Shown: positions 35,579-44,757, numbered from the stretch's first letter. The stretch is 64,000 nt of DNA from an uncultured Lachnospiraceae bacterium (GCA_934309145.1 CAKRCW010000006.1:62001-126000); one strand, 5' to 3'. Notes: generated by a model from the sequence alone, not told the origin. Numbers and translations are program-made.

Positions 35579-38500
35579 ATGGACATATGGAAGATACTCG
35601 GTATACCATCTACAAAGGACAAGGATGCCCTTAAAAAGGCATACAGAGAAAGACTGTCCTGTGTTAATCCTGAGGATGATGCTGAGGGCTTCATGGAGCT
35701 TAGAAAAGCCTATGAGGAGGCACTGCGTCTTGCTGATACAGAAGAAAAAACAGAAGATAATGAGGCTGACAGCGAGCTTATAAGAGCATTTAAGGAATTG
35801 TATCAGGACTTTTATAAGAGAATAGATATAAAATTCTGGGAGGAGCTGTTTAACCGTGATGAGTTTGTGTCACTTGATACAAGTGAGGATGCCGGAAATG
35901 AGCTTCTTAAGTTTTTGATGACCAATATATACCTTCCTAAGAAGGTTTGGAAATATATAGTTGATATGCTTGATATAGCAGAGCGTAAAAAGGAGCTTGT
36001 GGAGATATTCCCTGAAGATTTTATTGACTATATACTTAATAACTCAGAGTTTGATGATATGATAAGCTATGAGCTGTTTGATGGTGATGAGAGCCAGTTT
36101 GATGAGTATATAGAGAACTATTACCGTCTGGATGTGGCTATAAGAAAAAGAGATTTTGATGCACAGGCTACATATATAGATAAATTGGAGAGCCTTGACG
36201 TATACCATCCGTATCTGTCACTTAGCAAGATAAGAAGAGAGATACAGCTTATGAATGCGGAGCTTGAAATTAAGAACGCAAAGGAAAAAGAAAATTACAC
36301 GTTAGCCGGAACATACGGAGACCGTCTGATAGAGCTTGAGGAAGAGGCTAAGCAGATTAAGGATGAATTTCCAGAGGACTTATTTGCAATAAATACATGT
36401 GGTGACATCAAGATGCTTGAGGAGCATTTTGAGGAGGCTAAGGAATATTATGACAGGGCAGGCGAGCTTGCACCTGATAATTATATAGTAAAGGGAAAAC
36501 AGGCAGAGATATTATATTATCTTAAAGAATATGAGAAGTCCAGAGATATGTATATGGAGCTGCTTAAGTTGAATCATTTTGACAATAATGTAAGAGCAGG
36601 CATGATCAGGGCTAATCAGGGACTTATTGAGACACTTGGCAAAAAGCTTGAGGAGGAGCCTGACAATAATAAGTTAAAGCTTGAAATATCTTGGAGCTTA
36701 TATCAGAGCTATAGATTTGGTGAGGCTTTAGAGCTTCTTATGAGCTTTGAACCTGATGAAGACCAGGAGTGTGAGTACTTCAACCTGAAGGGAAGAACTT
36801 TTCTTTGTGTGGAGGAGTATGAGAAGGCATTGGAGTGCTTTACCCTATGGCGCAAATATATCTTAGAGATACCTGAGGATGATACGACTAAGGAGAGCTT
36901 AGATAAGAAAAAGAGATATGAGTATGTCAATTTTCTGATTGGAGACTGTTATCTCAAGACAAAGAGATATGATGAGGCAAGGAAGTATCTTGAAATTGCA
37001 CTTCGTAAGGAGCATGATGAGATAGTGCTGTCCTATGAGGCAATGTGCGAGCTTGAATATGAGACATGTAACTATGAGGCGTGTCTTACAGCTTGCGAGA
37101 CATTGCTTGTTAAGGATACAAGAAGCTATATAGGTTATAACTATATGTCTAAGGCATATTATAAGATGGATTATCTAAAAGATTCTCTTAAGTGCTGTGA
37201 GAATGCCATAGCATTATATCCTTATGTTGCAGATCCTTATGTGCTTGAGGTAAATATATATCTTAAGGTGAATCAGGCTGACGTGGCACAGTCAGTTATA
37301 GACAGATATAGAAAATATGGAATAGACAGTGATAAAATAGATTTTGGTCAGGCGTGTATATATGAGAGTCAGGGAAAACGTGAGAAAATAATTAAGCTGC
37401 TTTCCGCTACAATCAAACGCTCTGATGCAAAGAGCACAGATATGGATAATTTCTATGAGCTGCATATGATGCTTGGCTTCCATATGGATAAGTCCGGTGA
37501 TAAGGAGGGAGCTAAGAAGCTGTATGAGAGCGTTATAGAGAGCTGCCCTGACCATCATGATGCGTATGGTATGCTGGCAAGAATGGTCCGTGATGAAGGG
37601 GATTATAAGAGAGCCTTAGAGCTTTATGACAAGCAGCTTAGTATTAAGCCCGGTGCATTTTATTATATTCAGAGGGGCTTATTGCATAAATATCTGATGA
37701 ATTATAAGAGTGCACTGTCAGATTTTAAGATGGCACTTGACTATGAACCGGACAATGTATTTTGCTATATGAAGTTAGGTGAGATATATGAGCTCCATGG
37801 AGAGTTTGATGATGCACTTGAGAATTATAGCAAGGGAATTATGTACTGTGACAATTCGGAGGATGATGAGCAGCTAAAGACACTTATTTTATCAAAGGCA
37901 AGAATATTACAGTGTGTACTTAAATTTGATGAGAGTAAGGCGTCATATGATGAGTACATAGAAAAATATGGCTTTAATGCGGATATGGCATATGATTATT
38001 CTGAGCTTTTGTTCAGAATGAATAAGCCTGACTGTGCATTTAACTTTTTGCTTAAAGCGGTAAATGAGCTTACATATGATGAAGATGTGCAGGCCTGTAT
38101 AAGACATTTATGCTATCTGTATGGCTGTGAGGGATATATAGATAAGGCAAATGAGACAATGATGCTTGCAATCAGCCATGATGACAAGGACAAAAGAGCT
38201 TACGCAGTTATGGGTGAGGTATTTTTCAATCACGGACTGCTTGACGATGCGAGAAGTATGTATACGAAGGCAGTTAACCTTGACACAGATAATAGCCGCA
38301 ATTATTATAGTGAATTGATAGAGGTTATACTTGCTAAAAAGAGTTTATTTAAGCCTGATGTCAGGGAGCTTGTTAAAAAGGCAATTATTCCGCCTGACAA
38401 GATGCGGCTTCCGGATGATTATGTTAAGATGGCAAGGCTAAACCGTGTCTTGAAAAAATATACAGAAGCGATTAAAATTATCGATAAGGCAATAAAGATG

Positions 38501-38677
38501 AAACGCTGCAGAGGCTGCTTTTACGGTAAATGCCATGAGGCATTATATGAGAAGGGGCTTATATACGAGGCGATGAAGCAATATAAGAAAGCACATTATT
38601 GCTATAAACAGGCACTCCATATATGTGGACATAATCCACTTTATGAAGAAAGTATAAAAAGGGTAGAAGATAAATGA
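35579..38677 (+). CDS. J-like domain + TPR repeat protein
   Basis: A 1032-residue protein. Residues 1-50 look like a J domain (MDIWKILGIPSTKDKDALKKA...AYEEAL), but the HPD loop is replaced by NPED (in CVNPEDD), so normal stimulation of Hsp70 ATPase is doubtful. The rest is almost entirely helical, with many tetratricopeptide-type pairs from about 255 to the end (for example EHFEEAKEYYDRAGELAPDN and KRALELYDKQLSIKPG). The stop overlaps the start of the Hsp70 gene by 4 nt (ATGA), so the two are coupled. It most likely acts as an adaptor or client-binding partner of that Hsp70. No signal peptide or membrane segment. Confidence 0.82.
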   Translation: MDIWKILGIPSTKDKDALKKAYRERLSCVNPEDDAEGFMELRKAYEEALRLADTEEKTEDNEADSELIRAFKELYQDFYKRIDIKFWEELFNRDEFVSLDTSEDAGNELLKFLMTNIYLPKKVWKYIVDMLDIAERKKELVEIFPEDFIDYILNNSEFDDMISYELFDGDESQFDEYIENYYRLDVAIRKRDFDAQATYIDKLESLDVYHPYLSLSKIRREIQLMNAELEIKNAKEKENYTLAGTYGDRLIELEEEAKQIKDEFPEDLFAINTCGDIKMLEEHFEEAKEYYDRAGELAPDNYIVKGKQAEILYYLKEYEKSRDMYMELLKLNHFDNNVRAGMIRANQGLIETLGKKLEEEPDNNKLKLEISWSLYQSYRFGEALELLMSFEPDEDQECEYFNLKGRTFLCVEEYEKALECFTLWRKYILEIPEDDTTKESLDKKKRYEYVNFLIGDCYLKTKRYDEARKYLEIALRKEHDEIVLSYEAMCELEYETCNYEACLTACETLLVKDTRSYIGYNYMSKAYYKMDYLKDSLKCCENAIALYPYVADPYVLEVNIYLKVNQADVAQSVIDRYRKYGIDSDKIDFGQACIYESQGKREKIIKLLSATIKRSDAKSTDMDNFYELHMMLGFHMDKSGDKEGAKKLYESVIESCPDHHDAYGMLARMVRDEGDYKRALELYDKQLSIKPGAFYYIQRGLLHKYLMNYKSALSDFKMALDYEPDNVFCYMKLGEIYELHGEFDDALENYSKGIMYCDNSEDDEQLKTLILSKARILQCVLKFDESKASYDEYIEKYGFNADMAYDYSELLFRMNKPDCAFNFLLKAVNELTYDEDVQACIRHLCYLYGCEGYIDKANETMMLAISHDDKDKRAYAVMGEVFFNHGLLDDARSMYTKAVNLDTDNSRNYYSELIEVILAKKSLFKPDVRELVKKAIIPPDKMRLPDDYVKMARLNRVLKKYTEAIKIIDKAIKMKRCRGCFYGKCHEALYEKGLIYEAMKQYKKAHYCYKQALHICGHNPLYEESIKRVEDK

Positions 38678-40368
38678 TAGTAGGAATTGATTTAGGTACA
38701 ACAAACAGTTTAATTGCATATATGTCTGAGGACGGAGTAAAGGTTATACCTAATAAGCTTGGTGATAATCTCACACCGTCAGTTGTAAGTGTTGATGATG
38801 ATGGAATAGTTTATGTTGGTAAGACAGCCAGAGAGAGAAAGCAGCTTTTTCCGTTGCAGACGGCAGAGGTATTTAAGAGAAGCATGGGTACGGGCAGGAA
38901 ATTCACACTTGGCGAGCGCACATTTACTGCTGAGGAATTATCAAGTCTTGTCCTTAAGTCCTTGAAGGAGGATGCTGAGGCATACTTAAATGAGGAGATT
39001 AAGGAAGCTGTTATAAGTGTTCCTGCTTATTTTAATGATGCACAGAGAAAGGCTACAAAGAAGGCTGGGGAGCTTGCCGGATTTGTGGTTGAGCGTATTG
39101 TGAGTGAGCCTACGGCAGCAGCTATAGCTTATGGGCTTAACAAGAAGAATGCAGATACCAAATTCCTCGTGTTTGACCTCGGTGGAGGTACATTTGATGT
39201 ATCTATACTTGAGCTGTATCAGAATATTATGGAGGTTCGTGCTGTCGCTGGAGACAATTTCCTTGGCGGTGAGGATTTTACAGAGATTATTGAGCAGATG
39301 TTTTTCCGCGAGAAGGATATAGATCAGGATGCACTTGACATTAAGACAAAGACGCACATAAGGAGACAGGCAGAGCTGTGTAAGCTTGGATTTGCTGATG
39401 GACGTTCTTCTGTGATGAAATGCAAGATAGGTGACGAGACATACGAATACGAGATAAGCATAGATGACTATGAGAAGTCATGTCAGCTGCTATTAAATAA
39501 GATAAAGAAGCCTATAGAGAGAAGCCTTAAGGATGCAAACATTAAGCTTGCCGATATAGAGGAGGTTATTCTTGTAGGCGGTGCAACTAAGTTATCTATA
39601 GTGAGAAGATTTGTGAGCAGGCTGTTTGGAAGGCTTCCTAACGTCGGCATTAATCCGGATGAGGTTGTTGCAGTCGGAGCAGCTACTCAGGCGGCTATGA
39701 AGGAGAGAAACGAGGCAGTAAAGGAGATGATACTCACAGATGTCTGCCCATTTACACTTGGAACAGAGGTCGTTGTAAGCAGAACTGCCGGATATAAGGA
39801 GGGAGGACACTATCTCCCTATCATAGAGAGAAATTCAGTCATTCCGGTTAGCAAGACGGAGAGACTTTACACAGCCTCAGATAACCAGTCTGTTATCAAG
39901 GTACAGATTCTTCAGGGAGAGAGCAGATATGCAAGAAACAATGTATATCTTGGAGATATAGAGGTTCCTGTTCCTATTGGTCCGGCAGGAAAAGAGGCGG
40001 TTGATGTAACATACACATATGACGTTAATTCCATACTTGAGGTTATGGTAAAGGTTGTATCTACGAAGGTTTCCAAGAGAATTGTAATTAAGAACGAGGA
40101 GACTGATATGACGGATGAGGAGATAGATGCAAGGCTTGAGTCCCTTGCAAGTCTTAAGATTCATCCTAGGGAGCAGGAAAAGAACAAGCTTTTATTACTT
40201 CGGGGAGACAGAATGTACGAGGAGGCGACTGGAGATACCAGAAATCTTATAGAGCGTAACATGTCGATATTTGAGGAGGTCCTTGACAAACAGGACAAAG
40301 ACGAGATAGAGCGTGTGAGACAGGAGCTTAAGGATTTTCTCGACAGCATAGAGGAGGATATCTTTTAA
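38674..40368 (+). CDS. HscC-like Hsp70 chaperone
   Basis: A 564-residue Hsp70, shorter than DnaK (about 610-640). The ATPase domain has IGIDLGTTNSLIAYMS-type phosphate 1, the LVFDLGGGTFDVSILEL and ILVGGATKLSIVRRF motifs. The substrate domain begins near residue 365 (LTDVCPFTLGTEVV) and ends in a short helical lid. The N terminus with VIPNKLGDNLTPSVVS and the substrate domain with TYTYDVNSILEV point to the HscC group. No grpE or dnaJ is in the window. It is coupled to the J-TPR gene upstream, and the Hsp20 gene starts 12 nt later. Confidence 0.9.
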   Translation: MIVGIDLGTTNSLIAYMSEDGVKVIPNKLGDNLTPSVVSVDDDGIVYVGKTARERKQLFPLQTAEVFKRSMGTGRKFTLGERTFTAEELSSLVLKSLKEDAEAYLNEEIKEAVISVPAYFNDAQRKATKKAGELAGFVVERIVSEPTAAAIAYGLNKKNADTKFLVFDLGGGTFDVSILELYQNIMEVRAVAGDNFLGGEDFTEIIEQMFFREKDIDQDALDIKTKTHIRRQAELCKLGFADGRSSVMKCKIGDETYEYEISIDDYEKSCQLLLNKIKKPIERSLKDANIKLADIEEVILVGGATKLSIVRRFVSRLFGRLPNVGINPDEVVAVGAATQAAMKERNEAVKEMILTDVCPFTLGTEVVVSRTAGYKEGGHYLPIIERNSVIPVSKTERLYTASDNQSVIKVQILQGESRYARNNVYLGDIEVPVPIGPAGKEAVDVTYTYDVNSILEVMVKVVSTKVSKRIVIKNEETDMTDEEIDARLESLASLKIHPREQEKNKLLLLRGDRMYEEATGDTRNLIERNMSIFEEVLDKQDKDEIERVRQELKDFLDSIEEDIF

Positions 40369-40380
40369 GGAGGAATAAGT

Positions 40381-40776
40381 ATGTTATTTGAAGATCAGAC
40401 AATAAACATTTATGATGACGCTGTAGTTGGTATACCACAGATGATGAGGACAAACATTCAGGAGAAGGACGGAAACTATCTTCTTGAGATTGAGCTTCCG
40501 GGCTTTAGCCATGAGGATGTTCAGGCAGAGTTAGTTGATGGCAAGCTTACCATCATAGCTAATAAGCCGGAGCAGCTTGAGGAGGATGAGAAAAAAATTC
40601 ATTTTATAAGACGGGAGAGGCTTATAGGAGGATGTAAGAGAAGCTTCTATGTCGGAAATGATATTAAGCAGGAGGATATAACAGCCGCATTTAAGGATGG
40701 TGTGCTTAGTATAATAATTGTTAATCCTAAGAAAGCAGTTTCCAGAGAGGAAAGAAAGCTTATACCTATAAAATAG
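40381..40776 (+). CDS. Small heat shock protein (Hsp20/alpha-crystallin)
   Basis: A 131-residue holdase. The alpha-crystallin domain runs from about residue 20 to 115, with LEIELPGFSHEDVQAEL and the closing motif AAFKDGVLSIII. Short N and C tails. AGGAG precedes the ATG. It is the third gene of the chaperone block and should keep unfolded clients soluble for the Hsp70. Confidence 0.93.
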   Translation: MLFEDQTINIYDDAVVGIPQMMRTNIQEKDGNYLLEIELPGFSHEDVQAELVDGKLTIIANKPEQLEEDEKKIHFIRRERLIGGCKRSFYVGNDIKQEDITAAFKDGVLSIIIVNPKKAVSREERKLIPIK

Positions 40777-40791
40777 TTCTTGGAGGACAAT

Positions 40792-42579
40792 ATGGCATTA
40801 GATGGAGTGGCTATATCAGGAATAGTCAGCGAGTTAAAGGCGAAACTGATAGGCGGACGTATATATAAGATATATCAGCCGGAGACGGATGAGATATGTC
40901 TGGTTATAAAAAACAAGAACAGCAATGGTGGCGTGACCGAGAGGCTGACCATCTCTGCTGATGCCAGCCTTCCACTTATTTTTGTAACTGAGAAAAATAA
41001 GGAAAACCCGGCACTTGCACCGGGTTTTTGTATGCTCCTTAGAAAGCATATAGGAAATGGCAGAATTATAGATATTACACAGCCCGATTTCGAGAGAATA
41101 GTTGAGTTTACTATAGAGCATCTCGATGAAATGGGAGATTTGTGTACAAAAAAGTTAATAGTCGAGCTTATGGGTAAGCATAGTAACATAATCTTTGCAA
41201 GTGAGGATAATGTTATAATTGACAGCATAAAGCATATATCACATCAGGTAAGCTCAGTGAGGGAGGTACTTCCCGGACGTGAATATGTTTATCCGCCTTC
41301 GCATGATAAGAGGAATCCTTTGGAGGTGGATATAAATTATTTCACTAATCATGTACTTGCCAAGCCGCTTACTGTGTCAAAGGCGATATACACATCTATT
41401 ACCGGAATATCTCCGGTACTTGCAAATGAGGTCTCGTACAGGGCAGGAGTTGACGGTGGTGCAAGCACATCTGCACTTACCATGGAACAGAGTGACAGAT
41501 TGTATGGAGAATTTGCAAAGCTGTGTGACTGCATAAGAAATGAAAGCTTTACCCCCTGCATAGCATATGAGGGATATACACCTAAGGAATTTTCTTCTGT
41601 GCTGCTTACGATGTATGGAGCTGTCAAGGATGAGGAGATGCCATCGGAACATATATCCGGTCTTAAGGTGTTTTCCTTTATGTCGGAGGTCATAGAGGAG
41701 TATTATAGTGGGAAGAGTATAACCACAAGAATGAAGCAGAGGTCATCAGATTTAAGAAAGATAGTTTCAAATGCTATCGAGAGAACTGCCAAAAAATATG
41801 ACCTGCAGCTTGCTCAGCTTAAGGATACTGAGAAGAGGGATAAGTACCGTGTTTACGGTGAGCTTATAACAGCATATGGCTACAGTGCAAAGCCGGGAGA
41901 CAAGGTACTTGTATGTGAGAACTATTATGATGGAAAAGAGATAAGCATACCGCTTAATCCTGATATCTCAGTTATGGATAATGGTAAGAAATATTTTGCA
42001 AAATACAATAAGCTAAAGAGAACCTACGAGGCACTCACTGAGCAGACAGAGGCATCTAAGGAGGAGCTTGACTATCTTTTATCGGTACAGACCTCACTTG
42101 AATTTGCAAAGGCACTAAGCGACCTTGCACAGATTAAGGAAGAACTTATTGCCAGCGGTTATATAAGAAAGAAATCTGAGAAGGGCAAGAATAAAAAGCA
42201 GGATAAAAGTAAGCCGCTTCACTATATATCCTCTGACGGATACCATATATATGTCGGTAAAAATAATTATCAGAATGATGAGCTTAGCTTTAAGCTTGCA
42301 ACTGGAAATGATATGTGGTTTCATGCTAAACAGATGCCGGGTTCTCATGTCATAGTTAAGACAGAGGGAGACACTGAGATACCTGACAGAACATATGAGG
42401 AGGCTGCAAGGCTTGCTGCATATTATTCGTCTGGCAATCAGGCTCCTAAGGTTGACGTTGACTATACAATGAAGAAAAACTTAAAGAAACCACCTAAGGC
42501 AAAGCCGGGGTTTGTAATTTACCATACTAATTATTCTATGGCAATCAAACCAGATATACATGGTATCAAGGAGCTTTAG
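40792..42579 (+). CDS. rqcH: RqcH (Rqc2/NEMF homologue), ribosome quality control
   Basis: A 595-residue NFACT-family protein. Bacterial RqcH binds obstructed 50S subunits and recruits tRNA-Ala to add an alanine tail that marks the nascent chain for degradation. Parts: NFACT-N (1 to about 200, with RLTISADASLPL and VELMGKHSNII), a HhH segment, a long coiled coil (about 290-450) and NFACT-R (about 465-580, YISSDGYHIYVGKNNYQND and DMWFHAKQMPGSHV). The Asp of the functional DR pair in B. subtilis RqcH appears as Glu (E101, R102). The frame is open to 40780, but the ATG at 40792 follows GGAGG. It is the last gene of the chaperone block, 15 nt after Hsp20. Confidence 0.92.
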   Translation: MALDGVAISGIVSELKAKLIGGRIYKIYQPETDEICLVIKNKNSNGGVTERLTISADASLPLIFVTEKNKENPALAPGFCMLLRKHIGNGRIIDITQPDFERIVEFTIEHLDEMGDLCTKKLIVELMGKHSNIIFASEDNVIIDSIKHISHQVSSVREVLPGREYVYPPSHDKRNPLEVDINYFTNHVLAKPLTVSKAIYTSITGISPVLANEVSYRAGVDGGASTSALTMEQSDRLYGEFAKLCDCIRNESFTPCIAYEGYTPKEFSSVLLTMYGAVKDEEMPSEHISGLKVFSFMSEVIEEYYSGKSITTRMKQRSSDLRKIVSNAIERTAKKYDLQLAQLKDTEKRDKYRVYGELITAYGYSAKPGDKVLVCENYYDGKEISIPLNPDISVMDNGKKYFAKYNKLKRTYEALTEQTEASKEELDYLLSVQTSLEFAKALSDLAQIKEELIASGYIRKKSEKGKNKKQDKSKPLHYISSDGYHIYVGKNNYQNDELSFKLATGNDMWFHAKQMPGSHVIVKTEGDTEIPDRTYEEAARLAAYYSSGNQAPKVDVDYTMKKNLKKPPKAKPGFVIYHTNYSMAIKPDIHGIKEL

Positions 42580-42592
42580 TATATTACAGGTT

Positions 42593-42790
42593 ATTGTCAG
42601 TTCTGATATTGTGTGAATTATTGCTTGAAATATAACGGATTCCATGCAGGGACATTTGCGACAGCCGGAACTTAATGAGTGCGAAGCACGAATTTAGAGC
42701 CGCTGCTCGGAGCAATTAAGCGAAAGCGGTCCCGTAATGGAGTCTGTTATATATTCAAGCAATAATTCATATAATATCCGGACTGACAAT
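42593..42790. repeat. 200-bp structured palindrome between rqcH and yicC
   Basis: Left arm 42593-42645 and right arm 42737-42790 pair over about 50 bp. The cap (42646-42736) holds further hairpins: GTGC-GAA-GCAC, GCTCGGAGC and GCGAAAGC, enclosed by GGGAC/GTCCC. Of the six arm substitutions, five give G.U pairs in a plus-strand transcript, and one 1-nt bulge is present. It is not a simple terminator: no T tract follows. It takes up most of the 313-bp gap after rqcH; the remainder holds the yicC promoter. Confidence 0.88.
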
Positions 42791-42820
42791 TATCTCTCAT
42801 AAACCCTACAATTTTTGCAA

Positions 42821-42849
42821 TTGATTTTTGACATGGCATATACTATAAT
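42821..42849 (+). promoter_or_regulatory. Promoter of the yicC-to-putP run
   Basis: TTGATT (42821-42826), 17 bp, TATAAT (42844-42849), 44 bp before the preferred yicC start. A TTGACA at 42828-42833 is too close to the -10 to be used with it. Confidence 0.65.
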
Positions 42850-42892
42850 GTAAAGACACGGTAAAATTAACAAAAGGATATAGGTGAACAAA

Positions 42893-43771
42893 TTGATAAA
42901 GAGTATGACAGGATTTGGCAGGAGCGAAATAGTGGATAATGACAGGAAGCTTATCGTTGAGATTAAGGCTGTCAATCACAGATATTGCGACATGAATATC
43001 AAGATGCCAAAGAAGCTTAACCATTTTGAGACGATGGTTAGAACCTATCTAAAGGATTTTATACAGCGTGGCAAGGTCGATGTGTATATCACATATGAGG
43101 ATTACACAAAGGCTGGTGTCTGCGTCAAATATAATAGAGAGATTGCTGCTGAATATGTAGAACATCTTAAGAGCATGGCTTCGGAATTTGGATTAGATCA
43201 GGATATTAAGCCATCTGTGCTTGCCAGATTTCCAGAGGTGCTAACCTTAGAGGAACAGGATTCTGATGAGGATAGCTTGTGGGAGTTCTTACAGAGCGGA
43301 ATAAAGGAAGCAGCAGAGCATTTTGTTGAGGCAAGAGTTATTGAGGGTGAGAATTTAAGAAAAGACCTTATAGAGAAGCTTGATGATATGGCGTTGCTTG
43401 TATCGGAGATAGAGAAAAAGTCACCTGAGATAATAGCAGAGTATAAGGCTAGGTTATATGAGAAGGTAAATGAGCTTGTATCTAATGCTCAGATAGATGA
43501 GCAGAGGATAGCGACAGAGGTAACTATTTTCGCGGATAAGGTATGTGTTGACGAGGAGATAGTAAGACTTAAGAGCCACATTGCCGGAACGAAGAATATA
43601 TTGTTAGAGGGCGGAGCTGTAGGACGAAAGCTTGACTTCATAGCTCAGGAGATGAACCGTGAGGCCAATACTATCCTTAGTAAGTCTAACTCTCTTGATA
43701 TATCAGACATAGGTATCAATCTTAAGACTGAGATAGAGAAGGTAAGAGAACAGATACAGAATATAGAGTAG
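42893..43771 (+). CDS. yicC: YicC/YloC family endoribonuclease
   Basis: A 292-residue member of the YicC family, reported as endoribonucleases acting on stems or small RNAs. The family N terminus MIKSMTGFGRSE arises from the TTG at 42893, with AGGTG 6 nt upstream; a GTG at 42884 would add three residues. The C-terminal DUF1732 ending (REANTILSKSN, IKTEIEK-type) is intact. It is the first gene of the conserved yicC-gmk-rpoZ order. The remA gene that often follows in Bacillus is missing here. Confidence 0.9.
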   Translation: MIKSMTGFGRSEIVDNDRKLIVEIKAVNHRYCDMNIKMPKKLNHFETMVRTYLKDFIQRGKVDVYITYEDYTKAGVCVKYNREIAAEYVEHLKSMASEFGLDQDIKPSVLARFPEVLTLEEQDSDEDSLWEFLQSGIKEAAEHFVEARVIEGENLRKDLIEKLDDMALLVSEIEKKSPEIIAEYKARLYEKVNELVSNAQIDEQRIATEVTIFADKVCVDEEIVRLKSHIAGTKNILLEGGAVGRKLDFIAQEMNREANTILSKSNSLDISDIGINLKTEIEKVREQIQNIE

Positions 43772-43789
43772 AAGTGGAGGCGGTTCAAT

Positions 43790-44404
43790 ATGAAAAAGGG
43801 ATTATTGATTGTTATTTCCGGTTTCTCGGGTGTTGGGAAAGGCACTGTTGTCAAGGAACTGGTTAAGAAATACGGATATAGTCTTTCTGTTTCTGCGACC
43901 ACCAGAGCTCCGAGACCAGGAGAGGTTGATGGACGTGAGTATTATTTCAAGTCTGTAGCTGATTTCCGTAATCTTATTGACTACAATGGATTTATTGAGT
44001 GGGCGCAATATGTAGAGAATTATTACGGAACACCTAGAAAATTCGTAGAGGATGAGATGGCACAGGGACATGATGTTATCCTTGAGATAGAGGTTCAGGG
44101 TGCTATGAATATCAGAGAGCAGTATCCTGATTCAGTGCTTATATTTGTTTCAGCTCCTAGTGCGGAAAGCTTAAGAGACAGACTTGCGGGACGTGGAACA
44201 GAGAGTGAAGAGGTTATAGATAAGAGAATGAACAGGGCAGCTGAGGAATCAGAAGCTATGAAGGAATACGACTATATCGTTGTGAATGACGTATTAGAGG
44301 ATTGCGTAGAAACGGTTAATTCAATCATTGTTGGTAACAAATGCCTGCGTGAGAATAACCTGAAATTTATAGAAGATATTAAGAAGGAGCTGCAAGCGCA
44401 GTAG
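43790..44404 (+). CDS. gmk: Guanylate kinase
   Basis: A 204-residue enzyme: GMP + ATP to GDP + ADP. P-loop GFSGVGKGT near the N terminus, the GMP-binding motifs TTRAPRPGEVDGREYYF and EVQGAMNI. Length as usual. It follows yicC by 18 nt and precedes rpoZ by 14 nt. Confidence 0.95.
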   Translation: MKKGLLIVISGFSGVGKGTVVKELVKKYGYSLSVSATTRAPRPGEVDGREYYFKSVADFRNLIDYNGFIEWAQYVENYYGTPRKFVEDEMAQGHDVILEIEVQGAMNIREQYPDSVLIFVSAPSAESLRDRLAGRGTESEEVIDKRMNRAAEESEAMKEYDYIVVNDVLEDCVETVNSIIVGNKCLRENNLKFIEDIKKELQAQ

Positions 44405-44418
44405 AAGGGAGAAAAAGT

Positions 44419-44652
44419 ATGTTACATCCATCATACACAGACTTAATGGAAGTTGTTAATAGTGAGGTAGAACCGGGAGAACAGCCAGTTGTACAGAGCA
44501 GATATTCAATCGTTATGGCAACCTCGAAGAGAGCCAGACAGATTATCGCAGGTGCAGAGCCATTAGTTCCTGCAAAGGGTAAAAAGCCATTATCTATTGC
44601 GGTTGATGAGCTATATAGTGGCGTAGTTAAAATAGTCGGAGACGACGAGTAA
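44419..44652 (+). CDS. rpoZ: RNA polymerase omega subunit
   Basis: A 77-residue subunit that helps fold the beta' subunit. The conserved segment SRYSIVMATSKRARQI is present, followed by KKPLSIAVDELYSG. It follows gmk, as in most Firmicutes. Confidence 0.92.
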   Translation: MLHPSYTDLMEVVNSEVEPGEQPVVQSRYSIVMATSKRARQIIAGAEPLVPAKGKKPLSIAVDELYSGVVKIVGDDE

Positions 44653-44658
44653 GGGCGA

Positions 44659-44729
44659 GGGGTTGCCACAGCAGTTATGTTTATCCTACATAGGCTGAAT
44701 CATAATAACTGTGACAGCCCCCTTATTTA
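44659..44729 (+). terminator. Stem-loop between rpoZ and murE
   Basis: GGGGTTGCCACAGCAGTTAT pairs with ATAACTGTGACAGCCCC with a 3-nt bulge and a loop of about 26 nt, followed by a T-rich stretch (TTATTTATTTT). It probably ends or attenuates the yicC-gmk-rpoZ transcript before murE. Confidence 0.65.
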
Positions 44730-44757
44730 TTTTATGTCATTTGCGGGGTGATGTGAC

